From JBBQWT01 sp038210375 (lineage in GTDB: Bacteria > Acidobacteriota > Terriglobia > Terriglobales > Acidobacteriaceae), in contig JBBQWT010000008.1 in NCBI GenBank assembly GCA_038210375.1, positions 58,367 through 122,366 of the forward strand: 64,000 nt of DNA. Direction: 5' to 3'. Positions within the stretch are counted from its first letter, which is position 1; each line of letters starts with the position of its first letter. A program made the position numbers and the translations under genes. Below are positions 43,829-52,668 of the stretch, one piece after another. The notes beneath the pieces were generated by a model. The model saw only the letters and a list, made by a program, of their open reading frames with translations. It did not search any database and was not told the origin of the DNA.

Positions 43829-44226
43829 CATTCCGAGCGAAGCCGAGGAACCCTTTGTTTCCTAAAGGCGAGTAGGGGTCCCTGCCTGGAGCAATGGCTT
43901 AACCGGCCTTCGCATTGGTTTTACGCGCAGCCTGCCTTTGATCTGCCCTGCTCAACCGGTAAATCCTCCAGTCCTCCCGCTAAAGCGAACAAATTCTTCG
44001 TAGCCTGGGTTCGAAATTTCCTGATAGATGCGTCGAGCACACAACTTGTTTTATGTTCCCCCCACGCGTAGTCCTCTTGGTGAAGAAATTGTTTCCTTGC
44101 GGCCTCAGACTCAGCAGCACGCTACGCGTAAAGTCTGAGCCTCAATTCTTTGAAATTTGCGGTGGGAGCCTCATCCTGGGAGCGGAAAGGAAACAAAAGG
44201 TTCCTCGGCTTTGCTCGGAATGACAA
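43829..44226. repeat. Family B repeats in inverted orientation
   Basis: GTCATTCCGAGCGAAGCCGAGGAACC...TTGTTTCC (43829-43866) and its reverse complement GGAAACAAAAGGTTCCTCGGC...GCTCGGAATGAC (44183-44226) bracket about 320 bases of non-repeated sequence. A third copy lies at 47639-47680. This is a common type of dispersed intergenic repeat. Confidence 0.65.
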
Positions 44227-44316
44227 TGCAATGAGAGTTGTACTTCACTACCAAAAGACATGAACGTAGCACTGTGGCGAGAATCAAAAGTACCGGTCTG
44301 AGCACGGGGGTTGTTC

Positions 44317-45915
44317 TTACTGCATGGCCAGCATGATTTTCTTGCGGGCCTGCGCCAGCTCAGGCCGCTCATTTCCGGAGGCAATTTCCGTGAGCTTCTT
44401 GAAATAGGCAGCCGCGGAGACGTTGTCGCCGGCCTGTTCGGCCGCGGCGCCGGCGCCATACAGCGCATTGAAGCGGTTGGGCGCGGTTTTCAAAACGGCC
44501 TGATATTCCACGAGGGCCCGGGCCGGCTGTTTGGCTTGCAGCAGGAGCTCGGCCAGCATCTCCCGAGCGGGAACCACAGCGCCGGGTGTGACTGGACTCT
44601 TGTCCATACTCTCTTCGAGATCCGCCGCAGCTCGCATCTGGGCTATGGCCCGACCCAAGTCTGCGGGGGAAGCCGGGGCGATGCGCCACGCAGCCACTTC
44701 CTGGCGTTGTACCTCGACCTGTTGTGACCAGTAAGGATTTGCTTTGGCCAGGGTTTGCGACAACGCTACCAGCGCTTGTTCGGCCGCCTCCGCGCGCTGC
44801 GGATTGCCGGAGCGGGCGCTGCCCTCGCCGATCGCCTGCCAGGTGATGGCTTGCGTCCAGGGCTCGGCATTGTGATTCACCTTGAGCTCGCTGGCCCGTT
44901 TCCAGTCGCCGCGTTCCAGAGCGTATCGCGCGGGGATGGCTGATTCCGCGTAGTCACCAGGCCTGGTTTTTCCCGGGGCGGATGTGAGCACCTTCAACTC
45001 GGCCAGTACCGCGGCGGCCTGGCTGATTTTTCCCGATTGCAGGTAGGCATACTCGAGGTAATCCATGGCGTGCAGGCGCTGGTCGCGGGCTTCGCCGTTC
45101 AGTGAAATCTTTTCCGCCTGGGCGGCCATCGCCGCTGCCTTTCGGTTGGATTCGATGGCCTCATCCCACAGGCCGGCGCGGGTGAAAAGATGCGAAGGCA
45201 TGTGCTGGGCGTGGGCGGATGCGGGAGCGATGCGCGCGTAGGAGCGCGCGGCGGCCAGGCCCTGAGTGGCGAGAACGGGATTGTCGTAACAGTGAATGAT
45301 GTAGTGTGCCACCCCGGGATGGTGGGGGAATTTAACGAACAGCGGCTCCAGAATTTCTCCGCACTTGCGCTGGTTGGCAAATGTCTTATCGGTCTTGGGC
45401 GCGGTGATGGCAAGAGACATCGCGTGGAACACCGCCGCCTCAACGTCGCCGGGATAAGCTGCTTGCAGCGCTGCCATCTCTTGTTCGAAGGCCTCGGGGT
45501 GCTGCGCCGGATCCTTGTAAATTTCATCGAGGGCAGCGATGTAGGCCCGCTCGCGCGCCGTAGTCATATCATTTTCGACCGCGGCTTGTTTCGCTTTTTC
45601 GATGGCGGCCCGTCCCCGGGCGGGGTCGCCATTGCCCCACATGCCGTGATAGTGGGTCATCGCGATTCCCCACCACGCCAACGCGCACTGCGGGTCGGCC
45701 GCGGTGATCGCACTGAAAGTCCCTCTGGCCTGTTCGTATTGAAATGAATGCAGCAAGGCGACCGCGCGATCGAAATCCTGGCCCAGACCGGGCTGGCAGG
45801 AATTCTGGAAATGGACCGAGCCAAGCTCAACGGCGGTCAGAGCGTGATGATGGCCTTCGTCAGCATGGGCGGTGGCCAGGGCAAGGGCAATAGCAACGAT
45901 CAGGAGAGTGCGCAT
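44317..45915 (-). CDS. Exported tetratricopeptide-repeat protein
   Basis: 532 residues from the ATG at 45915, which gives a signal peptide (MRTLLIVAIALALATAHA); a longer frame would bury it. After a His-rich stretch (DEGHHHA) the chain is built of helical pairs typical of TPR units, for example FQYEQARGTFSAITAADPQCALAWWGIAM, then repeats through to ALVEYQAVLKTAPNRFNALYGAGAAAEQAGD near the C-terminus. It should be a periplasmic or surface scaffold. The segment GIAMTHYHGMWGN and the many conserved Trp/His may mean metal binding, which is only a guess. It is 59 bases downstream of the NAD(P)HX repair gene. Confidence 0.75.
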   Translation of the reverse strand: MRTLLIVAIALALATAHADEGHHHALTAVELGSVHFQNSCQPGLGQDFDRAVALLHSFQYEQARGTFSAITAADPQCALAWWGIAMTHYHGMWGNGDPARGRAAIEKAKQAAVENDMTTARERAYIAALDEIYKDPAQHPEAFEQEMAALQAAYPGDVEAAVFHAMSLAITAPKTDKTFANQRKCGEILEPLFVKFPHHPGVAHYIIHCYDNPVLATQGLAAARSYARIAPASAHAQHMPSHLFTRAGLWDEAIESNRKAAAMAAQAEKISLNGEARDQRLHAMDYLEYAYLQSGKISQAAAVLAELKVLTSAPGKTRPGDYAESAIPARYALERGDWKRASELKVNHNAEPWTQAITWQAIGEGSARSGNPQRAEAAEQALVALSQTLAKANPYWSQQVEVQRQEVAAWRIAPASPADLGRAIAQMRAAADLEESMDKSPVTPGAVVPAREMLAELLLQAKQPARALVEYQAVLKTAPNRFNALYGAGAAAEQAGDNVSAAAYFKKLTEIASGNERPELAQARKKIMLAMQ

Positions 45916-45974
45916 GGGATTATGGCGCGATTGTAGCAAAGCTGGCGGCCTTTCCAGATAGCCAGGACCCGTTC

Positions 45975-47609
45975 TCAAAGTTCCGGGTCAGGATTGCGGC
46001 CCGGCTGCAGATAAGTGAAGCCCGAGTTCAGCGAGCGCCGCGCGGCGGCGAAGGCATGATGCAGGGTGGCCAGCAGGTCGGTGGCCATTAACCCACCCTC
46101 TCCCCAGCCGCTGGCGGCAATGTCTCCCGCGGCGCCGTGCAGGTACACCGCGGCCTGGACGGCTGCGGCCGTTTCCGCATGATTGTCGGCCGCATCATCG
46201 GCGCCGGTTGGCGTATTGTCGTCGCCTGTTTTCGAGCTCGCACGCGCCGCCTGGGCGAGGAGCCCTGCAGTGATTCCGGTGAGGATGTCACCAGTTCCGC
46301 CCGTCGCCATGCCCGGGTTGCCGCTGGTATTTACCCAGAGTCGGGGTTCCGCCGCGTGCGTCCCGCTGGGGAAGCAAATAATGGTGCGATGGCCCTTCAG
46401 CACGACCGTGCACTTGTGCTCATCGCTGAATTTCCGGGCGACGTTGATGCGATCGGCCTGCACCTGCGCGATGCTCAATCCGGCGAGACGGGCCATTTCG
46501 CCGGGATGCGGGGTGACGATCAGCGTGATGTTGTCCCCTTGCAGCATGCTGGTCTCGCCTTCGAATGCGTTGAGCCCGTCGGCGTCGAGCACGACGCATA
46601 ATTTCGCTTGGCCGGACTTGCGGCACTTGGGATCGGTCAACCGCTGCAGCAGAGAGCGAACGAATGCGGCGGTTTCAGCATGGCGTCCCAGGCCGGGACC
46701 GATGGCGACTACGTTCTTGCCGTCAAGCAGTGATTCCAGGCGCCCATAATCAAGGGCGTTGAGGGCGATGCTGCCCGCATCAGTTTCATTCAAACCTTCG
46801 GTCATCAGCTCGGGAGCGAAACCCGAGACCGTCGCCTGCACCGTCTGGGGAACGGCAACCGTCACTAATCCCGCTCCGGCGCGCAACGCCGCCATGGCGG
46901 CCATGGCCGGCGCGCCGGCCTTTCCCCGGGCGCCACCGATGACCAGCACGTGTCCATACGAACCTTTATTGCTGTCAGGATTGCGCGCCTGCAGCGCAGG
47001 TGCAAAGTCGAGTGGGGTGATCACTTCCAATTCACTGGGAACGTTTGCCAGCGCAGCCGGGGCAATGCCGATGGCGGCCACCGCCAGAGGTCCGCGGGTC
47101 AGGTTGGCGAACACATGCGCCGGGCGGGGAGCGGTAAACGTGATAACGGCGTCGGCACGGGCCGCGACTTTTGAAGATTGGACCTCGGAAGATCGAACCT
47201 GGGAAGACTTGACCTGGTCGGCATCAGTGCCGGAAGGAACGTCGAGCGCCACCACGATGCCGCCGTACTGGTTGATTTTATCGATGGCGGAAAGGTAAAC
47301 GCCTCCTACCGGCGGCTTGAAACCGCTGCCCAGCACGGCATCGATCACCAGGTCCGCCGTAAGCTCGAATTCGGAAGAGGCGTCGAAGACTTCAACTTCC
47401 TTGCCGGCTTCCTGTAATCGTTGCGCGGCGATTCTGCCGTCGCCGCCGTTGTTGCCTTTTCCGCATACCACCTGGATGTGATGGGCCTCGGGAAATTCTT
47501 CCAGCACGAAGCGCGCGACGGCTGTGCCCGCGTTTTCCATTAGCGGAAGATTCTGTTCGATGCCCACCCGATCGATCTCGCGCATCTGGGCGCTGCTCAG
47601 GACTTTCAT
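45975..47609 (-). CDS. nnr: Bifunctional NAD(P)HX epimerase/dehydratase
   Basis: 544 residues in two parts. Residues 1-215 form the YjeF-N epimerase (LMENAGTAVARFVLEE, CGKGNNGGDGRIAAQRLQEAG). Residues about 225-520 form the ADP- or ATP-dependent NAD(P)HX dehydratase (SYGHVLVIGGARGKAGAPAM, VTPHPGEMARL, NTSGNPGMATGGTGDILTG). The enzyme repairs hydrated NADH and NADPH. An Asn/Ser-rich loop near 130-140 (SSQVRSSEVQSSKV) and an Ala/Asp-rich loop after the GTGD motif are longer than usual. It is monocistronic or leads into the TPR gene. Confidence 0.96.
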   Translation of the reverse strand: MKVLSSAQMREIDRVGIEQNLPLMENAGTAVARFVLEEFPEAHHIQVVCGKGNNGGDGRIAAQRLQEAGKEVEVFDASSEFELTADLVIDAVLGSGFKPPVGGVYLSAIDKINQYGGIVVALDVPSGTDADQVKSSQVRSSEVQSSKVAARADAVITFTAPRPAHVFANLTRGPLAVAAIGIAPAALANVPSELEVITPLDFAPALQARNPDSNKGSYGHVLVIGGARGKAGAPAMAAMAALRAGAGLVTVAVPQTVQATVSGFAPELMTEGLNETDAGSIALNALDYGRLESLLDGKNVVAIGPGLGRHAETAAFVRSLLQRLTDPKCRKSGQAKLCVVLDADGLNAFEGETSMLQGDNITLIVTPHPGEMARLAGLSIAQVQADRINVARKFSDEHKCTVVLKGHRTIICFPSGTHAAEPRLWVNTSGNPGMATGGTGDILTGITAGLLAQAARASSKTGDDNTPTGADDAADNHAETAAAVQAAVYLHGAAGDIAASGWGEGGLMATDLLATLHHAFAAARRSLNSGFTYLQPGRNPDPEL

Positions 47610-47719
47610 TGGTTCGATTTTACGTGTTTGATGCGAATTGTCATTCCGGGCGAAGCTTAGAGAACCTTATGTTTCCTTGACGCAACCGGCTCAGCCGCAG
47701 GCGTACAGCAGCGGGGTTA

Positions 47720-48180
47720 GTTTTGCTTTTCGGTGGAGGCAGCGGCCTTCAGGGTCTGTGGCACAACCCAAGGCGCTCGATTTAGAAGTTCTCGTTCTTT
47801 GGTGGAAGCAGCGGCCTTCAGGCCGCGGAAAGGGCAGCTTTAGTTTTGGGGCTTTAGCCCCGGTGGCGAGTGGATGCAGATCGAAGGTGTCGCCTTCATC
47901 TGGAAAGGAAATTTCGTTTCTGCGTGATCGCAAATACTGAAAATATCCAGAATAATCCGGTTCGGACTGGTTTAGCCGCTTCTCTCGATAAATATCCGTA
48001 CTGTTCGGCCCACACCGCAATCAAAATTGACGCGGCGCCACCGGGGCTGAAGCCCCACACCTAAATCAGGCTATTTCAGTGGGCTGAGGCCCACTGCTTC
48101 CACCGAAATGCAAAAGAGTTCTTTGCCTCTTAAAAGTTTAGGTTGTGACACAGACCCCGAAGGCCGCTGCTCCCACTTGA
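47720..48180. repeat. Large BIME-like inverted repeat around a transposase remnant
   Basis: The left arm (47720-47870) carries GGTGGAGGCAGCGGCCTTCAGGGTCTGTGGCACAACCC, a second GTGGAAGCAGCGGCCTTCAGGCCGCGG and GGGGCTTTAGCCCCGGTGG. The right arm (48038-48180) carries the reverse complements in reverse order (CCACCGGGGCTGAAGCCCC, GGGCTGAGGCCCACTGCTTCCACCGAAA, TTGTGACACAGACCCCGAAGGCCGCTGC). Between them lies the C-terminal remnant of a REP-associated transposase. A family B copy sits at 47639-47680 and a family A copy, inverted, at 48287-48346. Confidence 0.75.
47936..48064 (+). pseudogene. C-terminal remnant of a REP-associated tyrosine transposase
   Basis: The frame reads NTENIQNNPVRTGLAA, DKYPYCSAHTAIKIDAA and PPGLKPHT before a stop. 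NPVRxGL, YPYSSA and the Pro-Gly-Leu-Lys-Pro end are typical of the C-terminus of RAYT (IS200-like, TnpA-REP) proteins, where the line YxxxNPV follows the catalytic Tyr. No N-terminal or HUH motif remains upstream. The last codons lie inside a REP palindrome (CCACCGGGGCTGAAGCCCC), so the repeat family and this transposase family appear linked. Confidence 0.7.
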
Positions 48181-48422
48181 AGGCAAAACCCCGGAGAACT
48201 TTCATAATTGCGGTACGTGGACGTGCCGCCACTTCGATGGATCTCCGAACTGGAGCTGCCTTTGCGCTCTGATATGCCGTCTCGCGCCAGGTAAGGTTCT
48301 TCCTCACCCTCGATAAGGCCGGGGGATCGTCAGAATGGCAACTGATTATTTAAATTTCTTCGCGGGCCGAAATTTGTCCGGCCGTAGAGCGCATTTTGTT
48401 AAACCCGAATCATGACCACACC

Positions 48423-48457
48423 AAAAACAAGACCCGCCGTATCCGGCGGGTCTTGTT
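48423..48457 (-). terminator. Rho-independent terminator of the permease operon
   Basis: On the minus strand a perfect stem AACAAGACCCGCCG / CGGCGGGTCTTGTT with a four-base loop is followed by TTTTTGG, 17 bases past the stop of the permease gene. This is a strong intrinsic terminator. Confidence 0.9.
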
Positions 48458-48473
48458 AAAGCTGGGTGACCGG

Positions 48474-50027
48474 TTATTCCTTCTGCATCCGGCCGCCGCC
48501 CAGAGCCTGCACTTTGCTGTGGTTCTTGCCATAACCGAAATAGATGGCCATGCCCAGGATCAGCCACAGGATCATTCTGATCCATGTAGCCAGGGGAAGG
48601 GCCGCCATCAGCAGGAACGACACGAACATTCCCATGGCGGGAACGAATGGCACCCACGGGGTCTTGAAAGGACGCTTCAGGTCAGGGCGCTTCACTCTGA
48701 GGATCCAGATTCCGGCGCACACGATTACGAAAGCCATCAGCGTGCCGATGCTGACCAGCTCTCCCAGGATATTGATGGGAATCAAGGCCGCAAAGAACGC
48801 CACGAAAATTCCCACCACAATCGAAGACTTCCATGGAGTGCGGAATTTGGGATGCACTTCGCCCGCCCACTTGGGCAGCAGGCCGTCGCGTGACATCGAG
48901 TAGAAGACACGTGATTGCCCCAGCAACATGACCAGCATCACGGTGCTGAGACCGGCGATGGCGCCGGCATTCACCAGGTACGTGCCCCACTGGATGCCGA
49001 TCAAATGCATCGCCAGCGACACTGGAGCGGAGACGTTCAACGCATGGTAGGGCACCACGCCGGTGAGCAAGCCGGAAACCAGGATGTAGAGCACGGTACA
49101 GATTCCCAGCGAGCCCAGGATGCCGATGGGCATGTCCCGCTGCGGATTTCTGGCTTCCTGCGCCGCTGTGGATACCGCATCGAAACCGATATAAGCGAAG
49201 AAGACGACGGCCGCGCCACGGGCGATCCCCGACATGCCGAATTTCCCGAACTCTCCCAGGTTGGGTGGAATAAACGGATGCCAGTTGGCGGCCGCTTCCG
49301 ACGGATGTTTGAGGACGTACGCGGTGGCGACGGCGATGAAGATCAGCACCGCGCCCAGCTTGACGAACACGATTGCCGAATTGAGGTTGGCGGATTCCTT
49401 GATGCCGACCACCAGCACGATGGTCACCACGATAATGCCGATGAAGGCGACCAGGTTGAACACCGCGGTGGTGGTGGGCAGGCTGCTGGCGGCGATATTG
49501 TTCTTGGTCAGGATCTCCTGGATGGTAAGCAACGGCACCCAGCGGTCGTGATACTGCACCAGAACTGTACCCGGCGTGTCAGTAAGAGTCGGCGGCAGCG
49601 TGATCCCCAGGTCTTGCAGAAAGCTGACCACCGTGCCGCTCCATCCCGATGCCACGGTGGCGGCTCCGAATGCGTATTCGAGAATCAGGTCCCAGCCAAT
49701 GATCCAGGCGAAGATCTCGCCCAGGGTGGCATACCCGTAAGTGTAGGCGGAGCCGGCAATGGGGATGAGGGCGGCAAACTCGGCATAACACAGCCCGGCA
49801 AATGCGCAGGCCACGCCCGCCAGGATGTAGGAAAGGACGATGGCCGGCCCCGCGTATTTGGCGGCGGCGGCGCCGGTGAGCACGAAAATTCCCGCTCCGA
49901 TAATGGCCCCGATTCCCAGGGTGATCAGGTTGACCGGTCCCAGAGCGCGTTTGAGGCTGTGCTCCCCGGTCTCCTCTGCTTCCGACATCAGCACGTTGAG
50001 CGGCTTCACCGCCAAGAGATTCGCCAT
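48474..50027 (-). CDS. APC-superfamily cationic amino-acid-type permease
   Basis: 517 residues with about 12 membrane helices. The start LKRALGPVNLITLGIGAIIGAGIFVLTG carries the conserved GxGxIxGxGIF ligand-binding motif of APC transporters, and the long first external loop and the C-terminal region are those of CAT-type permeases. The amino acid carried is not known. It is the second gene of a tandem pair with another APC permease 57 bases upstream and ends at a strong terminator. Amino-acid uptake is inferred; neither has a companion enzyme nearby. Confidence 0.9.
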   Translation of the reverse strand: MANLLAVKPLNVLMSEAEETGEHSLKRALGPVNLITLGIGAIIGAGIFVLTGAAAAKYAGPAIVLSYILAGVACAFAGLCYAEFAALIPIAGSAYTYGYATLGEIFAWIIGWDLILEYAFGAATVASGWSGTVVSFLQDLGITLPPTLTDTPGTVLVQYHDRWVPLLTIQEILTKNNIAASSLPTTTAVFNLVAFIGIIVVTIVLVVGIKESANLNSAIVFVKLGAVLIFIAVATAYVLKHPSEAAANWHPFIPPNLGEFGKFGMSGIARGAAVVFFAYIGFDAVSTAAQEARNPQRDMPIGILGSLGICTVLYILVSGLLTGVVPYHALNVSAPVSLAMHLIGIQWGTYLVNAGAIAGLSTVMLVMLLGQSRVFYSMSRDGLLPKWAGEVHPKFRTPWKSSIVVGIFVAFFAALIPINILGELVSIGTLMAFVIVCAGIWILRVKRPDLKRPFKTPWVPFVPAMGMFVSFLLMAALPLATWIRMILWLILGMAIYFGYGKNHSKVQALGGGRMQKE

Positions 50028-50084
50028 CTTGTGAATGTCTCCTTAAATATCTATTTCAGTGCTGTTTAAAATTACTCCGGGCTA

Positions 50085-51605
50085 TCAATCGGCAGCTTCG
50101 CCGGGCGCTACGCTGCCGCGCAACTTCCATAAGAAGTACACCGGGATGCCCAGCAGAACGATGATCAGGCCCGGCCACGTATACTGCGGTTTGTAGCGCA
50201 GCAGTACGACATCAATATACACGGCCATCACGATATATACAGCGGGCAGCACGGGATAGCCGAACGCGCGATAGGGACGTGGTACGTCCGGCCGGCGGAA
50301 GCGCAGGACGAACAGGCCGGCGATGGTCATGATGTAGAAAACCAGCACGGCAAAAATAATGTAGTCGAGCAACTGGTTGTAAGAGCCCGAGATCGAGAGC
50401 AGGCAGATCCACGCGCCCTGCCACGCCAGGGAAACCACCGGGGTCTTGTAAACGCTGTGCAGCTTTCCCGCCGACTTGAAAAACAGTCCGTCGCGCGCCA
50501 TCACGTAGTAAACCCGGGCCCCGGCGAGGATCAACCCGTTGCAGCATCCGAAGGTCGACAGCATGATGGCAACCGCCATCAGACCGGCGCCGGTGGCGCC
50601 AAACATCTGGAACATCACCGCGGTGGCCACGCGATCTTCAGAGGCGTACTGGATGCCGCGCTCCAGCACCGTCAGTCCCTGGGGAGAGCCGTACAAAGGC
50701 AGCACGGCGAGGTAAACGAAATTTACGGCGAGATACAGCAGGATAACGATGCCGGTGCCCAGCGCCAGGGACAGCGGCAGGTTGCGGCGAGGATTTTGCA
50801 CTTCCCCGGCGGTAAAAGTTACGTTGTTCCAAGCGTCCGCGGAAAACAGCGAGCCCACTTGCGCTACCGCCACCACCGCGAACACCCCCAGCATGGCCAG
50901 ATTGCCGGTGGTTCCCTGCGGGACGGGATGCAGGGTATTCAGCTGCGCGTTATGCCAGAAATTTCCGAAGTTGGCGGCGATGGCCTGGGCGTTGTGTCCC
51001 ACGAACGCGCCCACCACGATCAAGCCCAGCAGCGCCGCGGTCTTGGCGATGGTGAACACGTTCTGCACCATCGCACCGGTCTTGATGCCGAAGACGTTGA
51101 GCGCGGTAAGAAATATCACCACCGCGATGCCGGTCAGGTTCTGGGTGTTGAGACCGATGTTGGTCAATCCGAATATGGGGGGGCCGTGCCATATCCAGTT
51201 GGTGGCCGAAACCGATTTGACGAAGAACCCCAGGAACTTGCCGAAAGCCACGCCCACCGCGGCGATGGTGCCGGTCTGGATGACGAGAAAAAGCGTCCAG
51301 CCATAAAGAAATCCCCACAGCGGGCCCAGCGATTCGCGCAGGTAAACATACTGCCCGCCCGCTTTGGGCATCATGGCGGCGAGTTCCCCGTAGGAAAGCG
51401 CGCCGATGATGGTCATGATGCCGGTGACCATCCAGGCGGCTATGAGCAGCGCCGGAGATTCGGTGAGCCGCGCGATGTCGGCGGAGACGATGAAGACCCC
51501 GGAGCCGATCATCGACCCCATGACCAGGGTGGTGGCGCTGGTCAGGCCAAGGCCCTTGATCATTCCCTGGTTTTCTACCGCAGTTTCCGTGGTCGCGTTA
51601 GTCAT
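50085..51605 (-). CDS. APC-superfamily amino acid transporter (LAT-like)
   Basis: 506 residues with about 12 membrane helices. The N-terminus LTSATTLVMGSMIGSGVFIV is the APC motif again, followed by ALSYGELAAMMPKAGGQYVYL. The helix pattern fits the LAT/YhdG-like group of amino acid antiporters and symporters. It overlaps nothing; the gene downstream is a related but clearly different permease, so the pair is not a recent duplication. The thiE gene lies 26 bases upstream on the same strand. Confidence 0.9.
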   Translation of the reverse strand: MTNATTETAVENQGMIKGLGLTSATTLVMGSMIGSGVFIVSADIARLTESPALLIAAWMVTGIMTIIGALSYGELAAMMPKAGGQYVYLRESLGPLWGFLYGWTLFLVIQTGTIAAVGVAFGKFLGFFVKSVSATNWIWHGPPIFGLTNIGLNTQNLTGIAVVIFLTALNVFGIKTGAMVQNVFTIAKTAALLGLIVVGAFVGHNAQAIAANFGNFWHNAQLNTLHPVPQGTTGNLAMLGVFAVVAVAQVGSLFSADAWNNVTFTAGEVQNPRRNLPLSLALGTGIVILLYLAVNFVYLAVLPLYGSPQGLTVLERGIQYASEDRVATAVMFQMFGATGAGLMAVAIMLSTFGCCNGLILAGARVYYVMARDGLFFKSAGKLHSVYKTPVVSLAWQGAWICLLSISGSYNQLLDYIIFAVLVFYIMTIAGLFVLRFRRPDVPRPYRAFGYPVLPAVYIVMAVYIDVVLLRYKPQYTWPGLIIVLLGIPVYFLWKLRGSVAPGEAAD

Positions 51606-51631
51606 GTGCCAGTCAGTTTTACCCTACGGCG

Positions 51632-52231
51632 CTAATTTAAGATACGCAAAAACGATTCAGCGGACCGGGCGGGGTCATCGCGCAGCGCCGCAATCACCGC
51701 AACCGCGTCGGCCCCCGCATCGATGATCGAACGGCAATTTTCCACGGTAATGCCGCCGATGGCGACCAGTGGCTTGTCAGTGAGGGCGCGTGCCGCGCGC
51801 AGGCTGGCCAATCCCACCACCGGTTCGTGATCGGCCTTGCTTCCCGTAGCAAAGATCGGTCCAAAAGCAACGTAATCCGCTGATGTCAGGTTGGCCGCAC
51901 GCACCTGCTCCGCAGTATGGGTGGAAACTCCCACCCAAAGACCATCCCCGACCAACGCCCGCGCCGACGCCGGAGATAAATCGTCAGCGCCAAGATGTAC
52001 CCCGTCGAATTCCGCCGCCAGGCACAGGTCGGCGCGGTCGTTCATGATCAGTCTCACCGCATGATCGGCCCGCGAGGAAACGCATTGCCGCCGAATCAAC
52101 CGGGCGTCGCTCAGTATCTGCTTTGCAGACGCTGTCTTGTTGCGGTACTGCAAAAGGGTGACACCAGCTTCGGTGAGCGCCAGAGCGGCGGAAGGCGAGT
52201 CGGTGATGGCGTAGAGGCGGGGAAGTTTCAT
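51632..52231 (-). CDS. thiE: Thiamine-phosphate synthase
   Basis: 199 residues, the family length. TIM-barrel motifs: LLQYRNKTAS with the Arg/Lys of the pyrophosphate site, IMNDRADLCLAAEFDGVHLG, VGVSTHT, DYVAFGPIFATGSK and VAIGGITVENC. It joins the thiazole phosphate and hydroxymethylpyrimidine pyrophosphate halves of thiamine. No other thiamine gene and no THI-box riboswitch is visible within 400 bases. It leads the strand that includes the two permeases. Confidence 0.93.
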   Translation of the reverse strand: MKLPRLYAITDSPSAALALTEAGVTLLQYRNKTASAKQILSDARLIRRQCVSSRADHAVRLIMNDRADLCLAAEFDGVHLGADDLSPASARALVGDGLWVGVSTHTAEQVRAANLTSADYVAFGPIFATGSKADHEPVVGLASLRAARALTDKPLVAIGGITVENCRSIIDAGADAVAVIAALRDDPARSAESFLRILN

Positions 52232-52668
52232 GGTTCATTGGGTAGGATAGGTGATCTTTCGAGTTGGCGACACCCCAGCACTACTCCAAGCCCTGCTTGA
52301 CCGTAGGCAGGGTTCTGTAGATCATCTATTCGATGCTGAGCTACTTCTATCACCCACGTCCACCATTGTCTGACTTCGTGCCCTCGTTCTGGATAAACGA
52401 GTGCAATCAATCGTCCTGCGCGAGGGAGCGCACCCCGCACCATGCTTACCGTTATCCGAAGTCAAAAAGGAAATTCCAGACAAGAACGACCGCCCGGCGC
52501 CGCGGATCATTCCTGGTAGCTACAATAGTTTCGGAGTAAACGCTCGGGGGAGCCCCGCTTCAACAAAAAGTGGGATCGAGAAACACGGTATCTTTTATCT
52601 TCCTGAGGACTCTAACGAATTCAGGCGCTCGCAATCCAGCCGCCTGGGACCAGGAAAGAGAGGTTGTT
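52232..52668. other. Gap before msrA with a possible decayed regulator
   Basis: A short plus frame from 52333 starts MLSYFYHPRPPLSDFVPSFWINE, resembling the N-terminal domain of AraC-type regulators (YxPxxPLxDFVxxFW). It then loses the frame: the continuation in another frame at about 52410-52500 reads GAHPAPCLPLSEVKKEIPD. No helix-turn-helix part follows. This could be a broken AraC-like gene. Nothing else is recognised here. Confidence 0.3.

Larger units (their letters stand above)
43305..44316. other. 1-kb gap, repeats only
   Basis: Apart from the REP cluster at 43389-43540 it holds three GTCCCC(G/C)GGGAC-like words at about 43748-43800, a family B repeat at 43829-43866 (GTCATTCCGAGCGAAGCCGAGG) and its inverted copy at 44183-44226. 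No reading frame in it has coding character, and no RNA gene is recognisable. Confidence 0.6.

Noticed and set aside
48915..50069. 384-codon open frame opposite the permease
   Set aside because: Shadow of transmembrane codons; extreme His/Gly/Asp content and no start signal.
52333..52539. Full AraC-type regulator upstream of msrA
   Set aside because: Only the first 25 residues resemble the N-terminal domain; frame is lost and no HTH follows. Listed only as a doubtful remnant.
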